Assembly: GCA_937873095.1 (NCBI GenBank)
Contig: CALMVI010000108.1
Location: 1-50,056 of the forward strand
DNA length: 50,056 nt
Source of the DNA: an uncultured Acetobacteraceae bacterium
Lineage (GTDB): Bacteria; Pseudomonadota; Alphaproteobacteria; Acetobacterales; Acetobacteraceae
Direction of reading: 5' to 3'
The stretch's first letter is position 1. Each line of letters starts with the position of its first letter. The notes under the pieces are model-generated. The model searched no databases. It saw only the letters and a program-made list of their open reading frames with translations, and was not told the origin of the DNA. Positions 11,453-19,378 of the stretch are shown piece after piece. The position numbers and the translations under genes were made by a program.

Positions 11453-11829
11453 CGGCGATGTTCCTTTCACGAGGTTCAATGGTGGCCACGCAGGTCGATG
11501 CACCAGGCCGAAGCCTGCCTGCACCCGGCACGACTGAACACAAGCGCCAATGGAAGTCTTGACGAAATCCCGACCAAGTCCGACGAAAAACCGAGATTCG
11601 GTTGTATGCGCCTGTCGGTTGCGGGCCGAGAAGACTTCTGCCCGGCCGTGAGGTAATGATGCCCTGCAAGACTTTCTGGGTCTGCTATAGCGCGATTGAG
11701 TTGATCGAATGACTTGCAACCGGATGCATCTTCATTTGACACATCCTGTTCACGGGCCTGGCGCGCGCGCAGGCCCCTGATGGCAGCCTGAAGATCGTCA
11801 GCTCGAAGAACGGGGTCGGAACCAAGTTT
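11453..11829. other. intergenic region with remnants of a signal-peptide coding sequence
   Basis: About 290 bp separate the start of the HAF-repeat protein from the first readable codons of the next gene. The stretch is less G+C-rich than its surroundings. From 11740 on, frame 1 reads HILFTGLARAQAPDGSL, the end of a signal peptide, but it is preceded in frame by a TGA at 11737-11739 and has no ATG, GTG or TTG start. It should also hold the divergent promoters; no convincing -35/-10 pair was identified. Confidence 0.5.
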
Positions 11830-12186
11830 GTGATTGCCGCAACCAAGCAGGTCACGAATGTGAAGACCTCGGCGAAGGTGCCGGCCGGGACGGAGACATA
11901 CATCGCTGGGTATGTATTGGTGAACGAGAGTACGTGCACCTTCGATGGACCCGGCAAATGGACCGTGAAAAAGGCGCCGACGAACGGCACGATCACGACG
12001 GGCACTGAAACGGCAACGCTGGACGACGGCAGCTGCCCAGTCGTGGACTTCACCTTTGCGACGATCTCGTACACCTCGACGGTGGCAGGTGCGAAATCCG
12101 ACAAACTGGTCGCCGACTGGAACCAGGCGTATGAAGGGGTGAATTACGTCGTCGTGGACACGTTCCGGCTCAAGATCAAGCCGTAA
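11830..12186 (+). CDS. secreted protein of unknown function, 5' end probably damaged
   Basis: From the first conventional start codon (GTG at 11830) the frame encodes 118 residues, but the same frame is open back to 11740 and encodes ...LFTGLARAQAPDGSLKIVSS, which looks like a signal-peptide cleavage site (ARAQA) and the true mature N-terminus. An in-frame TGA at 11737-11739 removes the n-region, so the natural start is either a non-canonical CTG (11746 or 11758) or has been lost by a frameshift or nonsense mutation. The body is beta-rich with two Cys (STCTF and GSCPV) that could form a disulphide, and it ends DTFRLKIKP. I do not recognise a family. Codon use is less G+C-biased than that of neighbours. 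Confidence 0.5.
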   Translation: MIAATKQVTNVKTSAKVPAGTETYIAGYVLVNESTCTFDGPGKWTVKKAPTNGTITTGTETATLDDGSCPVVDFTFATISYTSTVAGAKSDKLVADWNQAYEGVNYVVVDTFRLKIKP

Positions 12187-12235
12187 TATCGACGCCGGCC
12201 TAGACCTACGGAGCTGCGTCTGCGCCGAAACAAGG

Positions 12236-12308
12236 TGCCCAGGAGTGGAATCGAACCACCGACACTGCGATTTTCAGTCGCATGCTCTACCAACTGAGCT
12301 ACCTGGGC
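12236..12308 (-). tRNA. tRNA-Phe (anticodon GAA)
   Basis: The reverse complement folds as a 73-nt tRNA: 5' acceptor strand GCCCAGG pairs with CCTGGGC; D-arm AGCTCAGTTGGTAGAGC; anticodon loop CTGAAAA with GAA; T-arm with GGTTCGATTCC. The discriminator base is A and the 3' CCA is not encoded (CCT follows). It lies 20 bp downstream of yacG on the same strand, a frequent neighbour of yacG in alphaproteobacteria. Confidence 0.96.
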
Positions 12309-12328
12309 GTCGCTTGGAGGCGGGAGGC

Positions 12329-12514
12329 TTACTCCACCGGTTCGAGGTGATCAAGCGCGCCATCGCCGCCATCCGCAGCGTCTTCCGGGGTGCCTGGCAC
12401 CACATACTGGGCGGTCAGCCAACGGCCGAGATCGATGTCGGCGCAGCGGGCCGAGCAAAACGGCCGCGGCGCCTCGCCAGCCGGTTTTCCGCAGATGGGG
12501 CAGGGTCTGGTCAT
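12329..12514 (-). CDS. yacG: DNA gyrase inhibitor / zinc-binding protein YacG
   Basis: A 61-residue YacG. The zinc ligands are Cys5 and Cys8 in CPICGK and Cys20 and Cys24 in FCSARC, followed by the hallmark DLGRWL. The C-terminus is acidic. Known role: binds GyrB and inhibits DNA gyrase. The ATG overlaps the stop of the upstream RNase E/G-like gene (ATGA), so it is translationally coupled as the last protein gene of the hisG-hisD-infA-maf-RNase-yacG run. Confidence 0.93.
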   Translation of the reverse strand: MTRPCPICGKPAGEAPRPFCSARCADIDLGRWLTAQYVVPGTPEDAADGGDGALDHLEPVE

Positions 12515-13593
12515 GCGTCCTCGATCACCCAGCCTTCCGGCGGCAGCGCAGGGTCTGCCTGCAGGATCAGGGGATGGGTCAGCCGCCGCGCAAGGTCGGG
12601 CAGCGCCACCGGGTCGGCCTGCAGCGCGGCCACCAATGCGGGCGAGGCGCGCAGCCCGGGTCGCAGCCGTGCGGGCCCGGCCGCCACCCGGCGCAGCGCC
12701 GCCAGCCCGGCCGCGTGCGGCCCGGCCAGCCTCTCATGCAGCGGGGCGGCGCCGCGCGGCCGGACGATCTCGGCCAGGCCCAGATGGCTGAAACCGAGCA
12801 GCCGGGGCCGCTGCGGGTCCGACGCCAGCGCCTGGTGCAGATCGGACGCCAGCGACGCGCGCCGGCGGATCGGGATCCCGGCCAGGTCGAGCAGGATGGC
12901 CCCGGACAGATCACGCAGCGCGATCTGGCGCGCGAGCGCGGGCAGGGCGTCCCGGTTGGCGGCAAGCTGGCCCGCGGATTTCTGGACGCGCGCTGCCATG
13001 GCCGATCCGCCGTCCAGGTCGATGGCGGTCAGCGCCGGCGTCGGCGTGAAGGTGGCGCGCAGGCCCCCCGGCAGAGCGGCCATGGACGTGCCAAGCTCGT
13101 CGACCTCCGCCTCCAGCGTGTCGTCGAACGCGCAGGCCACCGGCGTCACCCGCGTCCCGAACGCCCGGCGAAGCTGCGCCAGCACGGATGGGTCGTCGAC
13201 CAGCACAGGGGCGTCCGGACAGGCCAGCGCCATGCGAGCCAGAGCGTGCGGGCCCCGCCTGAGCAGGCGCGGCGGCCCGGGCTCGGTCACCTCCTGCAGC
13301 TCCGACAGGCGCGGTCCCTTCCCGCCCTGCGCCGTGCGTGTCACGCGCACGGTCAGCTTCGTGCCCTCCGGGTGCCTGCCGCCCTCGCCATCGGGCAGAA
13401 AGCCGGTGGCGCCGCCAATGTCTGCGAAAGCGCCCGCCATAGCCGGCACGCGGCTGGTGATGCGGGCGGCATGGACGTCGCCCAGCCCGTCCGGCGCGCC
13501 GGGGCGCCACAGGCCGTAGGCGGTGAGCATGTCGCCGTCCAGCACCGCCGCGCGGATCTCGCCCGGACTGCACGACGCGCGGACGGTGATCAC
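12511..13593 (-). CDS. short ribonuclease E/G family protein
   Basis: A 360-residue member of the RNase E/G family, shorter than E. coli RNase G (about 490). The DNase I-like catalytic segment is recognisable: [13 protein letters not shown] carries the first metal-binding Asp and [14 protein letters not shown] the second, with the intervening ARQIALRDL typical of the family. The segment corresponding to the Zn-link (CPxC in E. coli) is not present in the C-terminal part, which reads [19 protein letters not shown]. The start is a GTG at 13593 overlapping the maf stop codon (GTGA); longer frames upstream run antiphase through maf. Likely role is processing or decay of structured RNA, by homology and by its position in the infA-maf-RNase G-yacG cluster. 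Confidence 0.85.
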   Translation of the reverse strand: MITVRASCSPGEIRAAVLDGDMLTAYGLWRPGAPDGLGDVHAARITSRVPAMAGAFADIGGATGFLPDGEGGRHPEGTKLTVRVTRTAQGGKGPRLSELQEVTEPGPPRLLRRGPHALARMALACPDAPVLVDDPSVLAQLRRAFGTRVTPVACAFDDTLEAEVDELGTSMAALPGGLRATFTPTPALTAIDLDGGSAMAARVQKSAGQLAANRDALPALARQIALRDLSGAILLDLAGIPIRRRASLASDLHQALASDPQRPRLLGFSHLGLAEIVRPRGAAPLHERLAGPHAAGLAALRRVAAGPARLRPGLRASPALVAALQADPVALPDLARRLTHPLILQADPALPPEGWVIEDA

Positions 13594-14162
13594 GGCACCA
13601 GGTAGCCGCGGCCCCTCAGGAGCTGCGCGCATTCGAACAGCGGCAATCCGACCACGCCGGAGTAGCTGCCGTGCAGCGCGCGCACGAAAGCCGCAGCGGC
13701 GCCCTGGATGGCATAGCCGCCCGCCTTGCCCTGCCACTCGCCGCTGTCGAGGTAGGCACGTCTCTGATCGTCGGTAAGCCTGGCGAAAATGACCGTGCTC
13801 TCGCAGAGCCGGTGCGACTGGCCGCCGTCGGGCCCGATCAGGGTCAGCGCGGTCAGCACGTGGTGACGCCTGCCGGAGAGCAGGGCCAGGCAGCGTTCGG
13901 CCTGCTCGCGCGTCTCTGCCTTGGGCAGCGCGCGACGGCCGACGGCAACGACCGTGTCGGCCGCGAGCACGAAGGCGCCGTCGGTCGCGGCGGCGCTGGC
14001 CTTTTCGCGTGCCAGCCGCTCGGCCAGCAGGCGCGGCAGCTCGGCGGGGCGCGGCGTCTCGTCGATGTCCTGTGGAGCGATCCTGTACGGGGTGACGCCG
14101 ATCTGCGCCAGCAGCATCAGGCGGCGCGGGCTGGCCGAAGCCAGGATCAGGGAGGCGGGCAG
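13590..14162 (-). CDS. maf: Maf-family nucleotide pyrophosphatase, atypical start
   Basis: A Maf/YhdE-type nucleoside triphosphate pyrophosphatase that hydrolyses non-canonical or m5-type NTPs. Motifs: DETPRPAELP, ADTVVAVGRRALPKAETREQA (with the catalytic Asp), and EWQGKAGGYAIQGAAAAFV. The first ATG (14117) lies after the essential substrate-binding motif SASPRR, which is encoded in the same frame just upstream (LILASASPRRLML). That upstream part contains no ATG, GTG or TTG, so I place the start at a CTG (14160-14162), one base after the infA stop codon; CTG at 14150 is another option. From ATG 14117 the protein would be only 175 residues and lack the motif. Confidence 0.82.
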   Translation of the reverse strand: MPASLILASASPRRLMLLAQIGVTPYRIAPQDIDETPRPAELPRLLAERLAREKASAAATDGAFVLAADTVVAVGRRALPKAETREQAERCLALLSGRRHHVLTALTLIGPDGGQSHRLCESTVIFARLTDDQRRAYLDSGEWQGKAGGYAIQGAAAAFVRALHGSYSGVVGLPLFECAQLLRGRGYLVP

Positions 14163-14163
14163 A

Positions 14164-14385
14164 TCACTTGAACCGGAACGTGATGCGGCCCTTGCTGAGG
14201 TCGTAGGGGGTCATTTCCACGTTCACCCTGTCGCCCGCCAGCACGCGGATGCGGTTCTTGCGCATCTTGCCGCTGACCTGGGCCAGGATGGAGTGCTCGT
14301 TGGTGTCCAGTTTCACCCGGAACATCGCGTTTGGCAGCAGTTCGGTGACGATACCGCTGAACTCGATCATGTCTTCTTTGGACAT
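14164..14385 (-). CDS. infA: translation initiation factor IF-1
   Basis: A 73-residue IF-1 with the single OB-fold: [24 protein letters not shown], followed by [37 protein letters not shown]-1 binds the ribosomal A site and stimulates IF-2 and IF-3 activity. A GAGG ribosome-binding site lies upstream of the ATG. The frame could start at a TTG one codon earlier, but ATG is preferred. It lies downstream of hisD and just upstream of maf. Confidence 0.97.
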   Translation of the reverse strand: MSKEDMIEFSGIVTELLPNAMFRVKLDTNEHSILAQVSGKMRKNRIRVLAGDRVNVEMTPYDLSKGRITFRFK

Positions 14386-14479
14386 CAAACCTCAGATATT
14401 GATTGACGGCGCGGTTGTGCTGACGCGGGGCTGCGGGGTCAACCCGCCATTCCTGAAATGGTGGGACGCCTGATGAATG

Positions 14480-15778
14480 TCACGAGCCGGCAGGCTCCAG
14501 CCGGACCGTCAGGCTGCGCGCATGCGCCTGCAGCCCCTCGGCTTCGGCCAGCAGCGCGCCCGGCGGGCCGATCCTGGCCAGCGCCGCGCGGTCCGCGTCG
14601 ATCCAGGTGGTGCGCTTGAGGAAGTCGTAGGTGGACAGGCCCGAGGCGTAGCGCGCGGTGCGGCCGGTGGGCAGGACGTGGTTGGGGCCGGCGATGTAGT
14701 CGCCCAGCGCTTCGGGCGTGAACCGGCCGAGGAACACGCTGCCGGCATGGCGCAGGCGGGCGAACAGGGCCTGCGGGTCGGCCACCATCAGCTGCAGGTG
14801 TTCGGGCGCCAGGCGGTCCGACAGGGAGGCGGCCTCGTCCCAGTCGCGGACCAGGATGATGGCGCCGTTGGCGGCCCAGCTGGCGCCGGCGATGGCGGCA
14901 CGCGGCAGCGTGGGTATCTCGGCCTGGACCGCGCGGGCGACCGCTTCGGCGAAAGCCTCGCTGTCGGTGATCAGGATGGATTGCGCGGACGGGTCGTGCT
15001 CGGCCTGGGCCAGCAGGTCGATGGCCACGTGCCTGGCGCTGTTGCGGGCGTCGGCCAGGATCAGCACCTCCGACGGCCCGGCAACCCCGTCGATGCCGAC
15101 ACGCCCGAACACCTGGCGCTTGGCTTCGGCCACGTAGGCGTTGCCCGGCCCCACGATACGGTCCACGGGCGGGATGCTGGCCGTGCCGTAAGCCAAGGCC
15201 GCTATCGCCTGCGCTCCGCCGACGCGATAAATCTCGCCGACGCCGGCGCGGCGCGCGGCCGCCAGCACCAGCGGGTCGAGCACGCCGTCGGGCGTCGGCA
15301 CGCACATCGCGATCCGGCCGACTCCTGCCACGCGCGCGGGCAGGGCGTTCATCAGCACCGAGGACGGATAGGCTGCTCGGCCGCCAGGAACGTAGATGCC
15401 GACGCTGTCGAGCGCGGTCCAGCGCAGGCCCATGGTCAGGCCGGCATCGTCGTGCATCTGCATGTCGACGGGCAGCTGGGCGCGGTGGAACGACTCGATC
15501 CGGGTTGCGGCCACATCCAGCGCGGCGAGCAGGTCGGGGGCGACCTGTGCGGCCGCCGCCTCGATCTCGGCGTCGCTGATCCGCAGCCGTGCGGGCGTGA
15601 GCGCCATGCGGTCGAACCGCTCGGTGCAGGCGCACAGCGCGGCATCGCCGTTCCGCCTGATGTCGGCCACGATGCCGGCCACCACGCCGTGCACGCTGTC
15701 GGTGGTTTCGCGCGCCTCGTCCAGCAGCGATGCGAAGGTGGCGGCGAACCCTGGATCGGCGGTCGACAGGCGCCTCAT
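14480..15778 (-). CDS. hisD: histidinol dehydrogenase HisD
   Basis: A 432-residue HisD catalysing the last two steps of histidine synthesis, L-histidinol to L-histidine with NAD+. Family blocks: [90 protein letters not shown] (zinc ligands Gln/His in the EHD region), LAPEHLQLM and [14 protein letters not shown]. The ATG at 15778 overlaps the stop codon of hisG (ATGA), so the two are translationally coupled. A longer frame upstream only runs antiphase through hisG. Confidence 0.97.
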   Translation of the reverse strand: MRRLSTADPGFAATFASLLDEARETTDSVHGVVAGIVADIRRNGDAALCACTERFDRMALTPARLRISDAEIEAAAAQVAPDLLAALDVAATRIESFHRAQLPVDMQMHDDAGLTMGLRWTALDSVGIYVPGGRAAYPSSVLMNALPARVAGVGRIAMCVPTPDGVLDPLVLAAARRAGVGEIYRVGGAQAIAALAYGTASIPPVDRIVGPGNAYVAEAKRQVFGRVGIDGVAGPSEVLILADARNSARHVAIDLLAQAEHDPSAQSILITDSEAFAEAVARAVQAEIPTLPRAAIAGASWAANGAIILVRDWDEAASLSDRLAPEHLQLMVADPQALFARLRHAGSVFLGRFTPEALGDYIAGPNHVLPTGRTARYASGLSTYDFLKRTTWIDADRAALARIGPPGALLAEAEGLQAHARSLTVRLEPAGS

Positions 15779-16461
15779 GCGGCCGCGGCGCGGAACCGGG
15801 CGACCCAGGCGCCTATCTCCTCCGGCCGGGTCTTCAGCGCCGTGCGGTTGACGATCAGCCGGCTGGTCACCTCGGCGATCACCTCGGTCTCCCGCAGGCC
15901 GTTGGCGCGCAGGGTGGAGCCGGTCTGCACCAGATCGACGATCAGGCGCGACAGGCCAAGGCCAGGCGCCAGTTCCATCGCCCCGTTCAGGTGCACGATG
16001 TCTGCGTGGATGCCGCGCGCCGCGTAATGGCGCCTGGCGGTGTTGGGATACTTGGTCGCGACACGCACGGTGGACCAGCGCGCCGGATCGTCCGGTCCGG
16101 CGTCGAGCGGGGCCGCCACCGAGACGCGGCAGGCACCGATCTTGAGGTCGAGCGGTGCGTAGATCTCGGAAAAATCGAACTCCCCCAGCACGTCCGCGCC
16201 GCAGATGCCGATCTGCGCTCCGCCATAGGCCACGAAGGTGGCAACGTCGAAGGGACGCACGCGCACCACGTCCAGCATCGGGTCGGCGGTAGGAAAACGC
16301 AGGCGGCGGCTGTTCTCGTCGGCGTAATCGGGCGCGGGCTCGATGCCGGCGCGCGCGAGCAGCGGCCCGCATTCGGCCAGGATGCGGCCCTTCGGCAGCG
16401 CCAGCACCAGCGGCGCAGGCACGTCCGGCGCCAGCGCTGCGTGCGGGTAGGGTGCGGTCAT
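15775..16461 (-). CDS. hisG: ATP phosphoribosyltransferase HisG, short form
   Basis: A 228-residue HisG that couples ATP and PRPP in the first committed step of histidine synthesis. Motifs: LALPKGRILAECGPLL, DVATFVAYGGAQIGICGADVL, RVATKYPNTARRHYAA and the PRPP loop IVDLVQTGSTLRANGL. The protein ends soon after the catalytic domains, so it lacks the C-terminal ACT-like regulatory domain and is the short HisG(S) type, which is known to require the HisZ regulatory subunit; hisZ is not in the window. The ATG at 16461 is preferred over one 11 codons upstream. A 196-bp divergent region separates it from the methyltransferase gene. Confidence 0.95.
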   Translation of the reverse strand: MTAPYPHAALAPDVPAPLVLALPKGRILAECGPLLARAGIEPAPDYADENSRRLRFPTADPMLDVVRVRPFDVATFVAYGGAQIGICGADVLGEFDFSEIYAPLDLKIGACRVSVAAPLDAGPDDPARWSTVRVATKYPNTARRHYAARGIHADIVHLNGAMELAPGLGLSRLIVDLVQTGSTLRANGLRETEVIAEVTSRLIVNRTALKTRPEEIGAWVARFRAAAA

Positions 16462-16657
16462 CGGCAGGTGGCCAGCATGGCGGGCGCTTACCATGCGGTG
16501 CCGGGCCTGTCAGGTGCGGCGCGGCACGACGCCACGCGCCTGCCCCTGTCCCGCATGTCGTGGCGGGCCTGCGTGCTTGACCGCCGCAAGTCCGGCATGC
16601 CCTGGTCGCCTGGGGGCGGCACCGGGCCGCCTCACCCATGCCGGACTGGATCCTCCC

Positions 16658-17461
16658 ATGCACATGCGAACAGCGTTTCTCGCCAGCGCGCTGCTGCTGC
16701 CGGCGGCTACCTCCGTCCAGGCGGCGACGCAGCCCGACGCGGCGTTGCTGGCCGCGGTGCACAGCCCCGCCCGCACGCCCAAGATGGTGGCGCGCGACCC
16801 GGCGCGGCACCCCGCCGAAGAGCTCGCCTTCTTCGGCCTGCGGCCGTCATCCAGCGTGGTCGAGATCTGGCCGGGCGGCGGCTACTGGACGGAGATACTG
16901 GCGCCCTACCTGGCGGCGTCCGGCCATTACACGGTGGCGCTGCCGAGCGGCAGCGACGAGGAAAAGGACGCGGCCCGGTTCCGCCAGCACTTCGTGGACA
17001 AGCCCGGCTTCGGCGCGATGCAGCTGTCGGAGATGGGGCCGGGACACATGACCATCGCGCCGCCCGGCTCGGCCGATTTCGTGCTCACGTTCCGCAACGT
17101 GCACAACTGGATGGCAGGCGGGTTTGCCGATCAGGCCTTCGCCGCGTTCTACGCGGCCCTGAAGCCCGGCGGCGTGCTGGGCGTGGAAGAGCATCGCGGG
17201 CTCGACACCGTGAAGCAGGACCCCAAGGCGGAAAGCGGCTACGTCCGCCAGGACTACACCATCGCGCTGGCCAAGAAGGCGGGTTTCGAGCTGGCCGGCT
17301 CGTCCGAGCTGGACGCCAACCCGCGCGACACGAAGAACTACCCCCAGGGCGTGTGGACCCTGCCGCCGAGTTTCGCGATGGGCGCGGTGGACCACGCCAA
17401 ATACGCCGCGATCGGGGAGGGCGACAACTTCATCCTGAAATTCCGCAAGCCGGCGCGGTGA
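16658..17461 (+). CDS. exported class I methyltransferase-like protein
   Basis: A 267-residue protein with a signal peptide (MHMRTAFLASALLLPAATSVQA) and a Rossmann-like methyltransferase body. The SAM-binding motif I equivalent is VVEIWPGGGYWTEILAPYL, followed by an acidic/aromatic motif and ADFVLTFRNVHNWM (motif IV-like) and ALKPGGVLGVEEHRG (post-motif). This architecture is found in a family of predicted periplasmic SAM-dependent methyltransferases of unknown substrate; activity in the periplasm is puzzling because SAM is cytoplasmic. A second ATG six bases downstream is possible. It is 1 bp from the arfB start, so the two are probably co-transcribed. Confidence 0.8.
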   Translation: MHMRTAFLASALLLPAATSVQAATQPDAALLAAVHSPARTPKMVARDPARHPAEELAFFGLRPSSSVVEIWPGGGYWTEILAPYLAASGHYTVALPSGSDEEKDAARFRQHFVDKPGFGAMQLSEMGPGHMTIAPPGSADFVLTFRNVHNWMAGGFADQAFAAFYAALKPGGVLGVEEHRGLDTVKQDPKAESGYVRQDYTIALAKKAGFELAGSSELDANPRDTKNYPQGVWTLPPSFAMGAVDHAKYAAIGEGDNFILKFRKPAR

Positions 17462-17462
17462 C

Positions 17463-17888
17463 TTGGCCCGGCTGCAGGTCAGCCCTGGCCTGTCGATCGA
17501 CGAGGCGGAGCTGAGCGAGCGTTTCGTGCTCGCCTCCGGCCCAGGCGGGCAGAACGTCAACAAGGTGTCCACGGCGGTGGAGCTTCGCTTCGACGTGCGC
17601 GGGTCGGCCTCTCTGCCCGATGCGGTGAAGGCCCGCCTGGTCCGGCTGGCGGGCGGGCGCATGACGCAGGAGGGCGTGCTGGTGATCGGCGCGCAGCGGT
17701 TTCGCTCCCAGGCGCGCAACCGGGAGGACGCGCTGCAGCGGCTGCTCGCGCTGGTCCGGGAAGCGGAGACGGCGCAGAAGCGAAGGCGGCCGACGCGGCC
17801 GACCTACGGATCGCAGCAGCGTCGGCTGGAGAGCAAGGGCGTGCGCTCCGGCACCAAGGCGATGCGCCGCCGGCCGGAAGGCGAGTGA
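17463..17888 (+). CDS. arfB: alternative ribosome-rescue peptidyl-tRNA hydrolase ArfB
   Basis: A 141-residue ArfB (YaeJ). The GGQ motif (Gly28-Gly29-Gln30) lies in VLASGPGGQNVNKVSTAVELRFD, and the C-terminus is a basic tail rich in Lys and Arg (AQKRRRPTRPTYGSQQRRLESKG...), which in the family inserts into the empty mRNA channel of stalled ribosomes. It hydrolyses peptidyl-tRNA on non-stop ribosomes. The start is a TTG at 17463, right after the stop codon of the methyltransferase. It converges with trpE, leaving a 14-bp gap. Confidence 0.93.
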   Translation: MARLQVSPGLSIDEAELSERFVLASGPGGQNVNKVSTAVELRFDVRGSASLPDAVKARLVRLAGGRMTQEGVLVIGAQRFRSQARNREDALQRLLALVREAETAQKRRRPTRPTYGSQQRRLESKGVRSGTKAMRRRPEGE

Positions 17889-17902
17889 GCGCCTGAACGC
17901 AG

Positions 17903-19378
17903 TTACCGATTCGCTGACGCGAACCGTACTGCCTCGTCGGCCGCGCGGAACAGGGCGCGCGCCTTCTGCCGGGTTTCCTCGTACTCGGACTCGGCCACGC
18001 TGTCGGCAACCACGCCGCAGCCTGCCTGCACGTGCATCGTGCCGTCCTTCACCACGGCGGTGCGCAGGCCGATGCAGGTGTCCATGCTGCCGTCAGGCGC
18101 GAAGTAGCCGATGCAGCCGGCATAGATGCCGCGGCGCGACGGTTCCAGCTCGGTTATGATCTCCATGGCGCGTATCTTCGGCGCGCCGGACAAGGTGCCG
18201 GCAGGAAAGCCGGCAACGAGCGCGTCCACCGCGTCGACGTCGGCGCGCACGCGGCCCTCCACGGTCGAGGAGATGTGCATGACGTGGCTGAACCGTTCGA
18301 CGGCAAAGCTTTCCGTCACCCGCACGCTGCCGAGCTCGCAGACGCGGCCGACATCGTGCCGGCCGAGGTCGATCAGCATCAGGTGCTCGGCCCGCTCCTT
18401 CGGGTCGGCGAGCAGCTCGGCCTGCAGGCGAGAATCCTCGTCCGGGGTCGCGCCGCGCGGGCGAGTGCCGGCGAGCGGGCGTATGGTGACGGTGCCGCCG
18501 CGCAGGCGGACCAGGATCTCGGGGCTGCTGCCGACGACGCAGAAGCCGCCGAAATCGAGGAAGAACAGGAACGGGGCAGGGTTGATGCGGCGCAGCGCGC
18601 GGTACAGCGCAAACGGCGGCAGGGCGAAGGGCGCGGAGAAGCGCTGGCTTGGAACCACCTGGAACACGTCGCCGGCGGCGATGTAGTCCTGCGCGCGCGC
18701 CACCGCGGCCAGGAATGCTTGCCGCGTCATGTTGGAGCGCGGCTCGGGCTGCGGCGGCAGGCTGACGGGTGCGGCATGCGGCAGCGGGCGGTCGAGCGCG
18801 GCGCGGGCGCCGGCCAGGCGCGCCTGGGCGTCCGCCCATGCAACGTCCGGCTCGATGCCCTCAACAGGGTAGATGGGGGCTGCCAGCGTCAGTTCGTCGC
18901 GCACGTTGTCGAACACCGCGAACAGGGTAGGGCGCAGCAGCACGGCGTCCGGCAGACCGAGCTCGTCCGGCTGGGTGTCGGGCAGGCGCTCCATCAGGCG
19001 GACCATGTCGTAGCCGAGATAGCCGAACAGGCCGCCGATCATCGGCGGCATGCCCGGAGGCAGCACCATGCGGGTTTCCGCCAGCAGGGCGCGCAGGCTG
19101 TCCATGGCGGGGCGCGGGTCGGCCGCGAAGGCGTGCGGCGCGCGACGGGCGTCGCGGTTCATCTCGGCCATGCCGGCGCGGCAGCGCCAGATCAGGTCCG
19201 GCGCCATGCCGATGACCGAGTAGCGGCCCCTGGCGGTGCCGCCCTCGATGCTTTCGAGCAGGAAGCTGTTGGGCTGCCCGTGCGCGAGCTTGAGGAAGGC
19301 CGCGACCGGAGTCTCCAGGTCGGCCACCCCCGTCCACCATGCCAGGCGCGCCGCGGCGGGTGGATGCAGGGCGCTCAC
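17903..19378 (-). CDS. trpE: anthranilate synthase component I TrpE
   Basis: A 491-residue TrpE that converts chorismate to anthranilate with ammonia from TrpG. The N-terminal regulatory part contains NSFLLESIEGGTARGRYSVIG with the LLES element of the tryptophan feedback site. The chorismate-utilising domain shows DVFQVVPSQRFSAP, NPAPFLFFLDFGGFCVVGSSPE, RPLAGTRPRGATPDED, HLMLIDLGRHDVGRV, VMHISSTVEGRV and GTLSGAPKIRAMEIITELEP, ending with the IQAG-like MHVQAGCGVVADSVAESE block. The ATG overlaps the stop codon of ppiD (ATGA). trpG, trpD and trpC are on the same strand but about 11 kb downstream. Confidence 0.97.
   Translation of the reverse strand: MSALHPPAAARLAWWTGVADLETPVAAFLKLAHGQPNSFLLESIEGGTARGRYSVIGMAPDLIWRCRAGMAEMNRDARRAPHAFAADPRPAMDSLRALLAETRMVLPPGMPPMIGGLFGYLGYDMVRLMERLPDTQPDELGLPDAVLLRPTLFAVFDNVRDELTLAAPIYPVEGIEPDVAWADAQARLAGARAALDRPLPHAAPVSLPPQPEPRSNMTRQAFLAAVARAQDYIAAGDVFQVVPSQRFSAPFALPPFALYRALRRINPAPFLFFLDFGGFCVVGSSPEILVRLRGGTVTIRPLAGTRPRGATPDEDSRLQAELLADPKERAEHLMLIDLGRHDVGRVCELGSVRVTESFAVERFSHVMHISSTVEGRVRADVDAVDALVAGFPAGTLSGAPKIRAMEIITELEPSRRGIYAGCIGYFAPDGSMDTCIGLRTAVVKDGTMHVQAGCGVVADSVAESEYEETRQKARALFRAADEAVRFASANR

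Noticed and set aside
11736-11741. TTGACA, a perfect sigma-70 -35 word
   Set aside because: It falls inside a stretch that also reads as signal-peptide coding sequence, and no matching -10 follows at the right distance.
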